A stretch of DNA of 64,000 nucleotides from Roseivirga sp. 4D4 (GTDB lineage: Bacteria; Bacteroidota; Bacteroidia; Cytophagales; Cyclobacteriaceae): assembly GCF_001747095.1 (NCBI RefSeq), contig NZ_MDGP01000001.1, positions 2,773,001 through 2,837,000 on the forward strand. The letters run 5' to 3'. Position 1 is the first letter of the stretch; each line of letters starts with the position of its first letter. Of the stretch, positions 16,377-24,976 are shown piece after piece. The position numbers were made by a program, and so were the translations under genes. A model generated the notes under the pieces. The model was given only the letters and a program-made list of their open reading frames with translations. It ran no database searches and was not told the DNA's origin.

Positions 16377-16913
16377 ATGGCTGATCTTTATATCAAATCA
16401 CTCCATATCATCTTTATTGTTACCTGGTTTGCAGGGCTATTCTATGGTGCCAGATTATTTATCTATCAACGCGAAGCATTGGATAAGCCTGAGCCTGATA
16501 GGACGATTCTGGGTGATCAGCTAAAAATCATGTCTAAGCGACTATGGTATATTATCGCCTGGCCATCTGCCATTATCACACTGATTTTAGGCAGCACCAT
16601 GATTTATCAGTATCCAGCCATGCTGGAGCTACCCTTTATGCACGTAAAACTGACTTTTGTAGTGGTGTTGTATATATATCATTTTCTCTGCCACAAGCTC
16701 TTTGTCCAGCTCCAAAATGATGTAAAAAGGTTTAGCTCAACACAATTGCGCATTTGGAACGAAATATCTACGCTAATACTCATCTCAGTGGTCTTCATTA
16801 TCGTATTGAAAAATGAGATCAATTGGATCAAAGGAACATTGGGCTTTTTTCTAGTGACGGTTAGTCTAATGATCGGTATTCGTATTTATAAAAGGCTTAG
16901 AACAAAAGCTTAA
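16377..16913 (+). CDS. hemJ: Protoporphyrinogen IX oxidase HemJ-like (UPF0093)
   Basis: 178 residues from the ATG at 16377; a TTG five codons upstream overlaps the -7 box and is rejected. Four or five transmembrane helices are seen. The start YIKSLHIIFIVTWFAGLFY, with its conserved His (H10), and the internal KLTFVVVLYIYHFLCHKLF with further His are characteristic of HemJ, the heme-containing membrane enzyme that oxidises protoporphyrinogen IX in heme synthesis. It is followed after three bases by the SCO1 gene, which links heme supply to cytochrome oxidase assembly. Confidence 0.88.
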   Translation: MADLYIKSLHIIFIVTWFAGLFYGARLFIYQREALDKPEPDRTILGDQLKIMSKRLWYIIAWPSAIITLILGSTMIYQYPAMLELPFMHVKLTFVVVLYIYHFLCHKLFVQLQNDVKRFSSTQLRIWNEISTLILISVVFIIVLKNEINWIKGTLGFFLVTVSLMIGIRIYKRLRTKA

Positions 16914-16916
16914 AAC

Positions 16917-17567
16917 ATGCAGAAGCAAGGATTAATACTACTCATCATCACTGTTTTGCTCGTGACTTGTTGGTCGTGTGACAACAATAATGGACCTCAA
17001 AAACTACCTATTCTAGGAAGGCAAGAATTCAAGGAAGTTGATGGCAAGTTGGATACAATTTATCATACCATTCCCGAGTTCTCCTTTTGGGATCAGGACA
17101 GCCTGGAAGTGACGCTCGCCTCTTTTGAAGGCAAGGTTTATGTAGCAGATTTCTTCTTTGGCACCTGCCCTACTATCTGCCCTATTATGAAGCAACAAAT
17201 GCTTCGAGTATATGACAGATTCAAGGACAACCCTGAATTTGGCATTCTTTCCCATACGATCGACCCAGCTCATGACACGGTAGCTTATTTAAAGGATTTC
17301 TCTATGCGCCTTGGCGTCCCCGACAGCAAAGTTTGGAAATTCGTAACGGGAGATCAGGATGAAATTTATCGTATTGGTAGTGCTGAGGGCTATCTTGTTC
17401 CTGTAGGAGAAGATGCAGATGCACCTGGCGGCTTCATCCATAGCGGAGCCTTTATACTTATTGATAAGGAAAAGAGAATTCGAGGACTTTATGATGGTAC
17501 CAAACCAATTGAAGTTGATGCCTTAATGAATGACATTCCTAAGCTGTTGGCAGAATATGAAGAATAG
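16917..17567 (+). CDS. SCO1/SenC family copper chaperone lipoprotein
   Basis: 216 residues. The lipobox is CWSC (Cys21). The thioredoxin-fold domain has the copper-binding site GTCPTICP (C84, C88) and the third ligand His in GGFIHSGAF (H175). SCO proteins deliver copper to the CuA centre of cytochrome c oxidase and act in the periplasm, here anchored by lipid. The lipid anchor replaces the usual transmembrane helix, as is common in Bacteroidota. It lies between hemJ and a cytochrome c gene that begins inside its 3' end. Confidence 0.94.
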   Translation: MQKQGLILLIITVLLVTCWSCDNNNGPQKLPILGRQEFKEVDGKLDTIYHTIPEFSFWDQDSLEVTLASFEGKVYVADFFFGTCPTICPIMKQQMLRVYDRFKDNPEFGILSHTIDPAHDTVAYLKDFSMRLGVPDSKVWKFVTGDQDEIYRIGSAEGYLVPVGEDADAPGGFIHSGAFILIDKEKRIRGLYDGTKPIEVDALMNDIPKLLAEYEE

Positions 17568-18009
17568 AAGTCTGAAGTATCTAAGCTTGCTGAGCGCATT
17601 ACTAGTTTTAGGTTGTGGCTCAGGGGAGAAAAGTGACAATGAAGATGTTCACTCAAGGTTAGATACCAAAGGCCTACAAATGTTTTCCAACGGAAAGCAG
17701 CTTTACATAAAGTACTGTCAAAACTGCCATATGGAAAACGGAGAAGGCTTGGGTACCTTGATTCCCCCTTTAAAAGCCTCCGATTACCTATTGAATGATA
17801 TTTCAGGTGCGGCCCGCACCATAAAATACGGCTTAAAAGGTCCAATAAAGGTGAATAGCATCGACTATAATCAACCGATGCCGGCAAACCCAGATATGAC
17901 ATCTTTAGAGATTCAGGAGCTTCTGATCTACATCTCAAATGCCTGGGGCAACAAAGCAGAGCTCGTTACTTTAGATGCTGTAGAGAGGTCTATCAATCCT
18001 AACCAATAG
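17557..18009 (+). CDS. c-type cytochrome lipoprotein
   Basis: 150 residues from the ATG at 17557, which overlaps the SCO1 gene by 11 bases. An ATG nine codons earlier would displace the signal sequence. The lipobox is VLGC (Cys20). There is one heme c site, CQNCH (C54, C57, H58), with a likely axial Met in QPMPANP (M108), so it is a monoheme class I cytochrome on the periplasmic face. The overlap with the SCO1 gene implies coupled translation. Confidence 0.92.
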   Translation: MKNRSLKYLSLLSALLVLGCGSGEKSDNEDVHSRLDTKGLQMFSNGKQLYIKYCQNCHMENGEGLGTLIPPLKASDYLLNDISGAARTIKYGLKGPIKVNSIDYNQPMPANPDMTSLEIQELLIYISNAWGNKAELVTLDAVERSINPNQ

Positions 18010-18013
18010 ACGA

Positions 18014-18772
18014 ATGACAATCAGAAACACACATAAATACATCTTATTAACCCTCCTCTTTTTCACGATTGCCCACTACAGCCCGGCACAGAGGTTGAAA
18101 TTAGATACGGTTTACTATAACCAGTCGGGAGAATTAACAGATAAGGAAACGGGCTACTTAACTTTTGAGGTAAGACAACTCGATCGAAAACAAAGAATCC
18201 ACGGAAGCACTGCCAGGTATACCAAGTCAGGCCGTATGACCGAATCTACTTCCTATATCAAAGGAGAGAAAACAGGAACCTACTACAGGTTCAATCCGGC
18301 CGAAGAAGTGATGATGTATGGAGATTATGAAAATGGCATAAAGAAAGGCTTTTGGGTGATCCTTGATAGCAACGGGATTATTCTCACGATGGAGGAATAT
18401 GACAACACTGGAAACTTAATTGGCAGAAGAGATAGACCATACTCTGAGAAAATTGACGGAGATACTTTAAAACTGGATTCGGAGGCGGAATTCATAGGCG
18501 GTCAAGGTGGATGGAACCTTCATTTAAGAAAAAATCTCAAGTACCCAACCGAAGCAAAACGCTATGGATACCAGGGCGATGTCTATATATCTTTTGTGGT
18601 ACTTTCGGACGGAAGAATAGCTGCTCCGAGAATTGTGAAGAGTCCGCATGAAATCTTAAGTAAAGAGTCTTTAAGAATGTTGGAAATCTCACCTGCGTGG
18701 CTGCCAGCAATGATCGGTGACAAGGCAGTAGATTCTCAAATGACCTTACGCATTGTCTTTCGGCTTAAGTGA
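18014..18772 (+). CDS. Secreted protein with MORN-like repeats and TonB-like C-terminal domain
   Basis: 252 residues with a signal peptide (to about 25, SPAQR). The central part has toxin_15/MORN-like strand pairs such as GRMTESTSYIKGEKTGTYYRF and YGDYENGIKKGFWVI. Residues about 170-252, with KYPTEAKRYGYQGDVYISFVV and a late AWLPAMIGDKAV segment, match the TonB C-terminal fold used in Bacteroidota in place of a full energy transducer. No N-terminal TonB helix plus proline spacer is seen. It starts four bases after the cytochrome c stop and ends exactly against the convergent gene at 18773. Confidence 0.8.
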   Translation: MTIRNTHKYILLTLLFFTIAHYSPAQRLKLDTVYYNQSGELTDKETGYLTFEVRQLDRKQRIHGSTARYTKSGRMTESTSYIKGEKTGTYYRFNPAEEVMMYGDYENGIKKGFWVILDSNGIILTMEEYDNTGNLIGRRDRPYSEKIDGDTLKLDSEAEFIGGQGGWNLHLRKNLKYPTEAKRYGYQGDVYISFVVLSDGRIAAPRIVKSPHEILSKESLRMLEISPAWLPAMIGDKAVDSQMTLRIVFRLK

Positions 18773-19192
18773 TTATTTCAAGACAGCTTTTGCAGCAGCA
18801 ATAGAGGAATTGATATCGTCTTTTACTTTGGTCACGCGTTCCATTTCAGCTTGAAAGAAGGCTTTCTGATCTTCCTCAGTTGATTGCCCAGAAACATGAG
18901 GGGTTTTGGTCTTGGCCCAATCGTACATCCAGGTCATCATGCCCTTTCGCGCGTCTTCCAGCTCAGTAGCCAGACTTCTCAGTCCTTCAAGTGCTTCATC
19001 TTCGGGATTACTCTCAGCCAGATCGGTCGCCTTGGCCAGTACTTGCCTTCTCAGGTCCATGACCTCTCCTAGTTTGGGCATCACTTCATCATGTACATCC
19101 AGGATTTTCCCTTCTTCTACTTTTGCATCAAAGCCTCCTCCACATGAGAGTGTAAAAATTGCGACTAGCACAAAGCTCAGAACCTTCTTCAT
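18773..19192 (-). CDS. Small helical lipoprotein, last gene of the ABC operon
   Basis: 139 residues. Lipobox LSCG (Cys17), then an almost wholly helical, charged mature part with heptad-like spacing (VMDLRRQVLAKATDLAES and similar). No family is recognised; similar proteins are sometimes labelled 'viral A-type inclusion protein' because of their coiled coil. It lies 22 bases downstream of the CFFCG-motif gene. Its stop codon abuts the stop of the convergent TonB-like gene with no bases between, which leaves no room for a separate terminator. Confidence 0.75.
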   Translation of the reverse strand: MKKVLSFVLVAIFTLSCGGGFDAKVEEGKILDVHDEVMPKLGEVMDLRRQVLAKATDLAESNPEDEALEGLRSLATELEDARKGMMTWMYDWAKTKTPHVSGQSTEEDQKAFFQAEMERVTKVKDDINSSIAAAKAVLK

Positions 19193-19214
19193 TACGCTTG
19201 AATTTTTGGCAAAT

Positions 19215-19679
19215 CTAATAGCTATCGTCAGCTAAGCCAACGAAAATTCCTTCCACTAACTGATACATCAGCTTGTCAGGGTTTTTAGCATTTAACTTAA
19301 GCTTACCACGGATTTTTACACGCTTGGTTGTGTATTTGATCTTTTCTTTCATAGAGATTTCCATTACCGTTTCAGGTCCACCAGACCCACAAAAGAAACA
19401 CTCACTGATCGGTAATGAGGAAAGAATTAATTCAGTTGGTTTGAACATACCATCAAAGGGAATGATAAAGCCATCGACTTCAACGATTTGGTCAGCAATA
19501 CCTTTAATATCCTTCCCGAAGACAGGGACAAAAACATCACCATACTCATCTTTTTGAATGTCATAGCTAACATCCGCCAGGGTTTTCCAGAGTTCAGAAC
19601 CCTTCATTTTAACATCTTGCGCAAATGTTGAAAAACCAAGTCCAAATAAAACGATCAATACAAATATCTTTCTCATCAT
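19215..19679 (-). CDS. DUF3299-like secreted protein with CFFCG motif (copy 1)
   Basis: 154 residues from the ATG at 19679 (MMRKIF). The longer reading frame to 19730 runs into the permease gene and lacks a proper signal. The signal peptide ends near STFAQ. The core has VEVDGFIIPFDG, ECFFCGSGGPETVMEI and RVKIRGKLKL, with the two cysteines of CFFC placed to bind metal or heme. The arrangement resembles DUF3299, known next to FtsX-type ABC permeases in zinc-responsive loci of gammaproteobacteria (from memory). It is seven bases downstream of the permease. A paralogue lies at 22915-23352. Confidence 0.72.
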   Translation of the reverse strand: MMRKIFVLIVLFGLGFSTFAQDVKMKGSELWKTLADVSYDIQKDEYGDVFVPVFGKDIKGIADQIVEVDGFIIPFDGMFKPTELILSSLPISECFFCGSGGPETVMEISMKEKIKYTTKRVKIRGKLKLNAKNPDKLMYQLVEGIFVGLADDSY

Positions 19680-19686
19680 TTCTAAT

Positions 19687-20937
19687 TTACTCTTCGGCCA
19701 AAACTTTCGATATATCTGTCTTATAAGCATTTAACGCTGGAATCAGAGAAGCGATCAGCCCAACGCCTAAACTAATCAACAATACATAGAACTCTTGGTT
19801 CACAAAAACCAGTCCTGAAACCCCGACTTCCTCTGACTTTTCATAGGATCGTGCCAAAGCTTCCATCAGTCCGTGCCCAAGGATTATACCCAAAATTCCT
19901 CCTAGGGTTGTGATAATCACTCCTTCGATGATGACATGAACAAACAGTTTTCCTCTTGATGCACCAAGTGATCTCATAATTGCCAAGTCGTACTTACGAT
20001 CTTTTAATGCATTATACATAGAAATGAAAATGCTCAAACCAGCAATTATGATAATGATATAGGCAAAACTTCTAAGCATATCCACGCCAATTCCGAGAAG
20101 CGAAAATAGCCTTTGCGTTTCAAACGCAGGGGAAGCGGCCTGCATATTAGTATTGGCATTGATCATTCTGGGCATTTGTACTGCGCCCATAGGTGAACGG
20201 TACTGAATCAGCATCGAAGTGATCTCGTCATCTTCATCTCCTTCGGGGAATCCCGTTTCGAATGCAGAACCTAATTCTTTTTCTTCATGACCTTCTTCAT
20301 GTTCGCCCTCATGCTCTTCTTCATGATCATGCACTGCCCATACACTTTCTATGTTGGTCAATATAAGGTTGTCTAAGACACTACCATTTTGTTCAAGGAC
20401 TCCTATTACGTGATAAGACCTTTCATTATGCTCTAAGTCCGCAACTGAAAGACCATGTGCCCCGAAAAATTCATCACCGACCTTTAACTCGAGTCTTGTT
20501 GCTGCATTAGCACCCAAAACGACATCAAGGTTATACTTCCAAATCTCACCAGACTTGATGGTACCCTCATAGAGCTTGACATAGTCATGATTGGTCCCTA
20601 CAATTCTAAAACCACGATAGTTATCGCCCAAGGCCAGTGGAATCGCGGACTTCACCAGGCGATTTCTGGTAATGGACTTGGCTTCATCTAACTTCACATT
20701 GCCAGTTGGGAAGTCGATATGATAAACATTGGCCAAAATCAATTGTAGTGGACTGCCTTTGGCCCCGACCACCAAGTCTATGCCCCGCTTGTTCTTTGCC
20801 AGATTTTCCTCCAGTTGAGTGCTGAGAAGAATTAATACAAGTATGATAGCCACACCCAAACTCATCAACAGGATATTCAATGCCGTATTGAGGGGCTTAC
20901 TTTTGATGTAATTCCAACTTAAGGATATCAGGTTCAT
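19687..20937 (-). CDS. FtsX/MacB-type ABC transporter permease with His-rich loop
   Basis: 416 residues. One N-terminal helix (about 18-40), a large periplasmic domain (41-275) and three C-terminal helices (about 285-310, 335-360, 382-405) give the MacB/LolC topology. The periplasmic domain contains a His/Glu-rich insert, HDHEEEHEGEHEEGHEE, at 203-219, with five His at mostly four-residue spacing: a probable metal-binding loop. Type VII ABC proteins use ATP to do work in the periplasm rather than to move solutes through the membrane. It overlaps the ATPase gene by four bases (ATGA). Confidence 0.88.
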   Translation of the reverse strand: MNLISLSWNYIKSKPLNTALNILLMSLGVAIILVLILLSTQLEENLAKNKRGIDLVVGAKGSPLQLILANVYHIDFPTGNVKLDEAKSITRNRLVKSAIPLALGDNYRGFRIVGTNHDYVKLYEGTIKSGEIWKYNLDVVLGANAATRLELKVGDEFFGAHGLSVADLEHNERSYHVIGVLEQNGSVLDNLILTNIESVWAVHDHEEEHEGEHEEGHEEKELGSAFETGFPEGDEDDEITSMLIQYRSPMGAVQMPRMINANTNMQAASPAFETQRLFSLLGIGVDMLRSFAYIIIIIAGLSIFISMYNALKDRKYDLAIMRSLGASRGKLFVHVIIEGVIITTLGGILGIILGHGLMEALARSYEKSEEVGVSGLVFVNQEFYVLLISLGVGLIASLIPALNAYKTDISKVLAEE

Positions 20938-21569
20938 GCTGCGCTGAGGTTAAGTTGAAGTTCAAATTGTTCCTTCACGCGCTGATCATGCGTGGCAATA
21001 AGCAAGGAGGCCTGATATTTCTCTGCCTGACTTTTAAGGAGGTTTATCACCTTCATTGCATTATCATCATCAAGACTTGCTGTAGGTTCATCGGCCAGAA
21101 TAAGTCTTGGTCTATTAAGCAATGCCCTTGCGATGGTCACCCTCTGTTGCTCTCCTTGGCTAAGGGCCTTGACCTTTTTTTCTGCTTTATGACCAAGGTT
21201 TAATTCTTCCAATACCTCATAGACCCGGCCCTTATCCTGAGCGGTGCCCGAAAGGTATTGTGCAAGCAATAGATTATCTCCCACCGAAAGTGCACTGATC
21301 AAGTGAGCCTTTTGAAAAACCAACCCAATGTTTTGTCCTCGGTATTTATCTCTTTGATGACCTGAAAGGCTATATAAATCGGTATTGCCGATAACCACCT
21401 TCCCTTCTTTAGGTGCCAATAAACCTCCCAAAATATGGAGTAAGGTAGTTTTCCCACTTCCTGAATTACCTAAAATCAGCAAGTGTTCAGCTTCTTTTAC
21501 TTCCATCTGAGGAATGGAAAGCACTTTTTGATCGGAATACCCGAAACTTAAACCATCAATACTGATCAT
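20934..21569 (-). CDS. ABC transporter ATP-binding protein (LolD/MacB type)
   Basis: 211 residues. Walker A GNSGSGKTT (34-42), Q-loop in VFQKAH, signature LSQGE (137-141), Walker B LILADEP (156-162) and H-loop THD are all present, so it should be active. It is first in a four-gene minus-strand operon: ATPase, permease, CFFCG protein, helical lipoprotein. It has the LolD/MacB ATPase length. It is divergent from lepB, with 182 bases between the starts. Confidence 0.93.
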   Translation of the reverse strand: MISIDGLSFGYSDQKVLSIPQMEVKEAEHLLILGNSGSGKTTLLHILGGLLAPKEGKVVIGNTDLYSLSGHQRDKYRGQNIGLVFQKAHLISALSVGDNLLLAQYLSGTAQDKGRVYEVLEELNLGHKAEKKVKALSQGEQQRVTIARALLNRPRLILADEPTASLDDDNAMKVINLLKSQAEKYQASLLIATHDQRVKEQFELQLNLSAA

Positions 21570-21751
21570 GAGATTTCAATTGAAAATCAAATTAACGGAA
21601 GGTATGCTAATTAATAAAACCAATCATATAGAATTACGAAAACCCCTTAATTGTTTTCTCCGTTATCAAAACATCTATAAAACTTTTACACATCAGTTTT
21701 TGACAAATTAATAATACCTTTACTGCTTACGTAAAGCCTAAAAATCTATTT

Positions 21752-22915
21752 ATGCTCGACTTCTTAAAGCGAAAAAAGAAAGCCGAATCAGAACCTAAGG
21801 TCAAGAGGAGTTTCTTCAGAGAGTTAGCCAACGATATACTGTTTGCACTCATAGCGGTGACTATCATTCGTGGTCTGTTTATTGAAGCTTATGCCATACC
21901 CACGGGTTCGATGGAAAACTCCATGCTCATCGGTGACCACCTTTTTGTGAGCAAAGTGCATTTTGGGCCAAGAACTCCAACGACTTTGATCCAGTTTCCA
22001 CTAGCGCATCAAAAATTCTGGGGTACGAACATCCCTTCATATAGTGACATTATCCAGGCACCAAGTTTCCGACTTCCTGGCTTAAGAGATCCTAGAGTTG
22101 GGGAACCTGTGGTATTCAATTACCCACCTGACTACGACAAGGGATACCCATTAGACATAAAGACCTTCTATGTAAAACGCTGTATGGCAACCCCTGGAGA
22201 TGTTTTCGAGGTAAGAAATAAGCAGGTTTATGTGAATGGTGAGCCTGTTGAAAATCCTCCAGGTATGCTGACAAGTTTCTTTGTTCAAGCAGACAAAGGT
22301 GTTCATCAAAGATATATGAGAGAGATCGGTATTACCGATTACTATGATGATAACCCTGGAGACACTTATGCTACAACAGCTGTCCCTATGTACAACTATC
22401 AAGGCAAAAAGGGATTCTTCATATTTACCACTCAAGAGAAGGCAGACAAACTGGCCGAATATAATTTCATAAGAAGTGTTGAGGAAGTTACCTACCAGCA
22501 GGGTGATGATGCCAGAATCTTTCCACGAGCTGAGGGATTTAACTGGAGTAGGGATTTCTTTGGTCCCTTGCGTATGCCTGAAAAGGGAGAGACTATTGAG
22601 TTAACACCGGAGAATATTGCGCTTTATGGAGAGGCAATCCAACATTACGAACATAATGATGAAGTGGAGATTCGGAATAACGAAGTATTCATCGAAGGTG
22701 AAAAAATTGATACTTACACTTTCAAACAAGGATACTATTTCATGATTGGAGACAATCGGCACAACTCAGAAGACTCAAGAACTTGGGGGCTCGTTCCTTA
22801 CGACCACATTGTGGGTAAGCCATTGTTCATCTTCTGGTCTATGGATAGAACTGATCCAAATGCTGGCTTCTTCCAAAACATCAGATTTAATAGGATTCTG
22901 GACTTAATCAAGTAG
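21752..22915 (+). CDS. lepB: Signal peptidase I
   Basis: 387 residues, the long Bacteroidota form. An N-terminal transmembrane helix (about 25-45) leads to the catalytic serine in IPTGSMENSML (S53) and the general-base lysine in FYVKRCMATPGD (K142). The conserved C-terminal box GDNRHNSEDSR is present near 336-346. A long insertion lies between the Lys region and that box. The enzyme removes signal peptides at the outer face of the cytoplasmic membrane. The next gene begins with GTG overlapping its TAG stop by one base. Confidence 0.96.
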   Translation: MLDFLKRKKKAESEPKVKRSFFRELANDILFALIAVTIIRGLFIEAYAIPTGSMENSMLIGDHLFVSKVHFGPRTPTTLIQFPLAHQKFWGTNIPSYSDIIQAPSFRLPGLRDPRVGEPVVFNYPPDYDKGYPLDIKTFYVKRCMATPGDVFEVRNKQVYVNGEPVENPPGMLTSFFVQADKGVHQRYMREIGITDYYDDNPGDTYATTAVPMYNYQGKKGFFIFTTQEKADKLAEYNFIRSVEEVTYQQGDDARIFPRAEGFNWSRDFFGPLRMPEKGETIELTPENIALYGEAIQHYEHNDEVEIRNNEVFIEGEKIDTYTFKQGYYFMIGDNRHNSEDSRTWGLVPYDHIVGKPLFIFWSMDRTDPNAGFFQNIRFNRILDLIK

Positions 22916-23352
22916 TGCTGAAACAGCTGGTTACCATAGTACTACTTTTCGCGGTCATCACTTCTGGTTATGGTCAGGAAAAGAGTACCTGGAAAGTGTT
23001 GTCCAAAGTTGAAATTGAAAAGCGCTTTGATGAAGTACTCAACTACGAAATCGACTTTCCCACCTTCAGTGATGATGTAAAGGCACTCAATGGCAAAGAA
23101 ATCATCCTGGAAGGTTGGATGATCCCACTGGATGAACTCCGAGGCAAAAACTATTTTGTGTTATCCGCCCTGCCATTTGCCAATTGCTTCTTCTGCGGTG
23201 GTGCCGGTCCTGAAACGGTAGTTGAAGTCTTCTCGGAAAAGAATATTAAGTTCACCGAAAAGAGAATCAAGGTTAAAGGCATTCTGAATATCAATCCAGA
23301 TGACCCAATGAAACTGATGTACATTCTCCAGAAAACGGAATTGATAGATTAG
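22915..23352 (+). CDS. DUF3299-like secreted protein with CFFCG motif (copy 2)
   Basis: 145 residues from a GTG at 22915 that overlaps the lepB stop (TAGTG). The signal peptide ends near GYGQE. It shares with the protein at 19215-19679 the EGWMIPLDE strand, the motif CFFCGGAGPETVVEVF and a KRIKVKGILNIN strand, so the two are paralogues about 3.2 kb apart on opposite strands. The C-terminus is shorter. Placement after lepB suggests export or envelope quality control, but the function is unknown. Confidence 0.72.
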   Translation: MLKQLVTIVLLFAVITSGYGQEKSTWKVLSKVEIEKRFDEVLNYEIDFPTFSDDVKALNGKEIILEGWMIPLDELRGKNYFVLSALPFANCFFCGGAGPETVVEVFSEKNIKFTEKRIKVKGILNINPDDPMKLMYILQKTELID

Positions 23353-23381
23353 TTGGACCAGGCTCCTTAAAACTCAATCTC

Positions 23382-24758
23382 ATGAAGTATTTACTATCTC
23401 TCCTACTTGTTTTTCTCACAGCATTCCCATCCTTTGCTCAGACAAATCAGGATGAAACCCATATTCGCAAAATCTTTGACGAAGCTTTAGAAAGAGGTGA
23501 AAGCTATGAGATGCTAAGGCACCTCACCAAAAACATTGGAGGACGCTTAAGCGGATCACCTCAGGCTGCTGCCGCAGTTGAATGGAGTAGACAGCAAATG
23601 ATGGCCTACGGCTTTGATACTGTCTATTTACAGCCTGTTATGGTTCCACACTGGGTGAGAGGTCAAAAAGAGATTGGACGAATTGTCAACTCAAAAAAAC
23701 TAGGCTCAGTTGACGTAAATGTAGTTGCGCTAGGAAATTCAGTAGGCTCTGGCTCAGAAGGCGTATTGGGGAATGTAATTGAAGTGCAGGACTTCCAGGA
23801 ACTAGCAAAGCTCGGCAAGGACCAGATTCAAGGCAAGATTGTCTTCTTCAATCGCCCAATGGATGCTAAACTGTTGGATACCTTCTCAGCCTATAGTGGA
23901 GCGTCTAATCAACGAGGTGCAGGACCGTCTGAGGCTGCAAAATATGGTGCTATTGGTGTTTTAGTGAGGTCATTGAGTTCATTTAAAGATGATGTTCCCC
24001 ATACTGGAGGCACACGATATGGTCTGAACATTCCTAAAATCCCAGCCGTTGCCATTAGCACCAATGATGCAGATAAACTTAGCGACTTACTAGAGGATGA
24101 TACTGACTTGAAATTCTATTTCGAGACACACTGTGAAATGCTACCCGATGTGCTATCCTACAATGTTGTTGGTGAAATCAGGGGTTCTCAAAAGCCCGAT
24201 GAAATTATAGCCGTAGGTGGACACCTTGACTCATGGGACCTAGCCGAAGGCGCACATGATGATGGTGCCGGCTGCGTACAGTCTATTGAGATTCTTCGGA
24301 TCATGAAAGCGATGGGTTACCAACCTAAAAGAACCATCCGCGCAGTGATGTTTATGAATGAAGAAAATGGTTTAATGGGTGGACGTAAGTATGCTCAACT
24401 AGCAGAAGAAAACAATGAAAATCATATCGCTGCCATGGAATCTGACAGAGGTGGTTTTCTACCGATTGGCTTCGGAATATCAGGCACCAAGGCGCAGCAA
24501 GACAAATTACTCAGCTGGAAATCGCTTTTTGAACCCTATAACATCCATCAGTTCAAAAGAGGGGGCGGTGGAGCCGACATCAGTCCTTTGAGAACACAAG
24601 ATGTCCCAACCATTGGTTACCTACCAGATAGCCAGCGCTATTTCAAATACCACCACACAGGCATCGATAATTTCGAAGTTGTGAACCAACGTGAGCTGGA
24701 ATTAGGGGCTGCAGCCATGGCATCGATTATCTATCTCATCGATCAGTACGGATTGTGA
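23382..24758 (+). CDS. M28 family zinc aminopeptidase/carboxypeptidase with PA domain
   Basis: 458 residues with a signal peptide (cleavage near 19, SFAQ). A PA-type insert spans about 125-235. The M28 core has zinc ligands in GGHLDSWD (H281), GAHDDGAG (D293), MNEENG (E327 general base, E328), ESDRGG (D355) and KYHHTGID (H425), so both metal sites look complete. Secreted M28 enzymes remove N- or C-terminal residues from peptides in the periplasm. It is third in line after lepB, 29 bases from the DUF3299-like gene. Confidence 0.93.
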   Translation: MKYLLSLLLVFLTAFPSFAQTNQDETHIRKIFDEALERGESYEMLRHLTKNIGGRLSGSPQAAAAVEWSRQQMMAYGFDTVYLQPVMVPHWVRGQKEIGRIVNSKKLGSVDVNVVALGNSVGSGSEGVLGNVIEVQDFQELAKLGKDQIQGKIVFFNRPMDAKLLDTFSAYSGASNQRGAGPSEAAKYGAIGVLVRSLSSFKDDVPHTGGTRYGLNIPKIPAVAISTNDADKLSDLLEDDTDLKFYFETHCEMLPDVLSYNVVGEIRGSQKPDEIIAVGGHLDSWDLAEGAHDDGAGCVQSIEILRIMKAMGYQPKRTIRAVMFMNEENGLMGGRKYAQLAEENNENHIAAMESDRGGFLPIGFGISGTKAQQDKLLSWKSLFEPYNIHQFKRGGGGADISPLRTQDVPTIGYLPDSQRYFKYHHTGIDNFEVVNQRELELGAAAMASIIYLIDQYGL

Positions 24759-24928
24759 TTTTCAACACCTATACAGGCAAGTTTAACATCAAAAATCAGT
24801 ACTATGTATAAAAAGGTACTATCCTACACAACATATTGACACATGGTCTCGTTCTACCCTTTACCACAACCTTTGTAACATATTCCTCCGGGCTTCTGTC
24901 ATATGGAGTATTGCCCAAAGGCCTTAAC

Positions 24929-24966
24929 CCGCACAAGGCGGATAAACCTGCCAGAGGCAGATAAAC
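24929..24966. repeat. Two small hairpins each followed by ATAAAC
   Basis: CCGC-ACAAG-GCGG (24929-24941) and CTGCC-AGA-GGCAG (24948-24960) each precede ATAAAC. They lie in the 218-base gap before the DUF4407 gene. The second resembles a shortened form of the CCTGCC...GGCAG palindromes found at 55.6-56.2 kb. Confidence 0.45.
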
Positions 24967-24976
24967 TCGAAACAAC

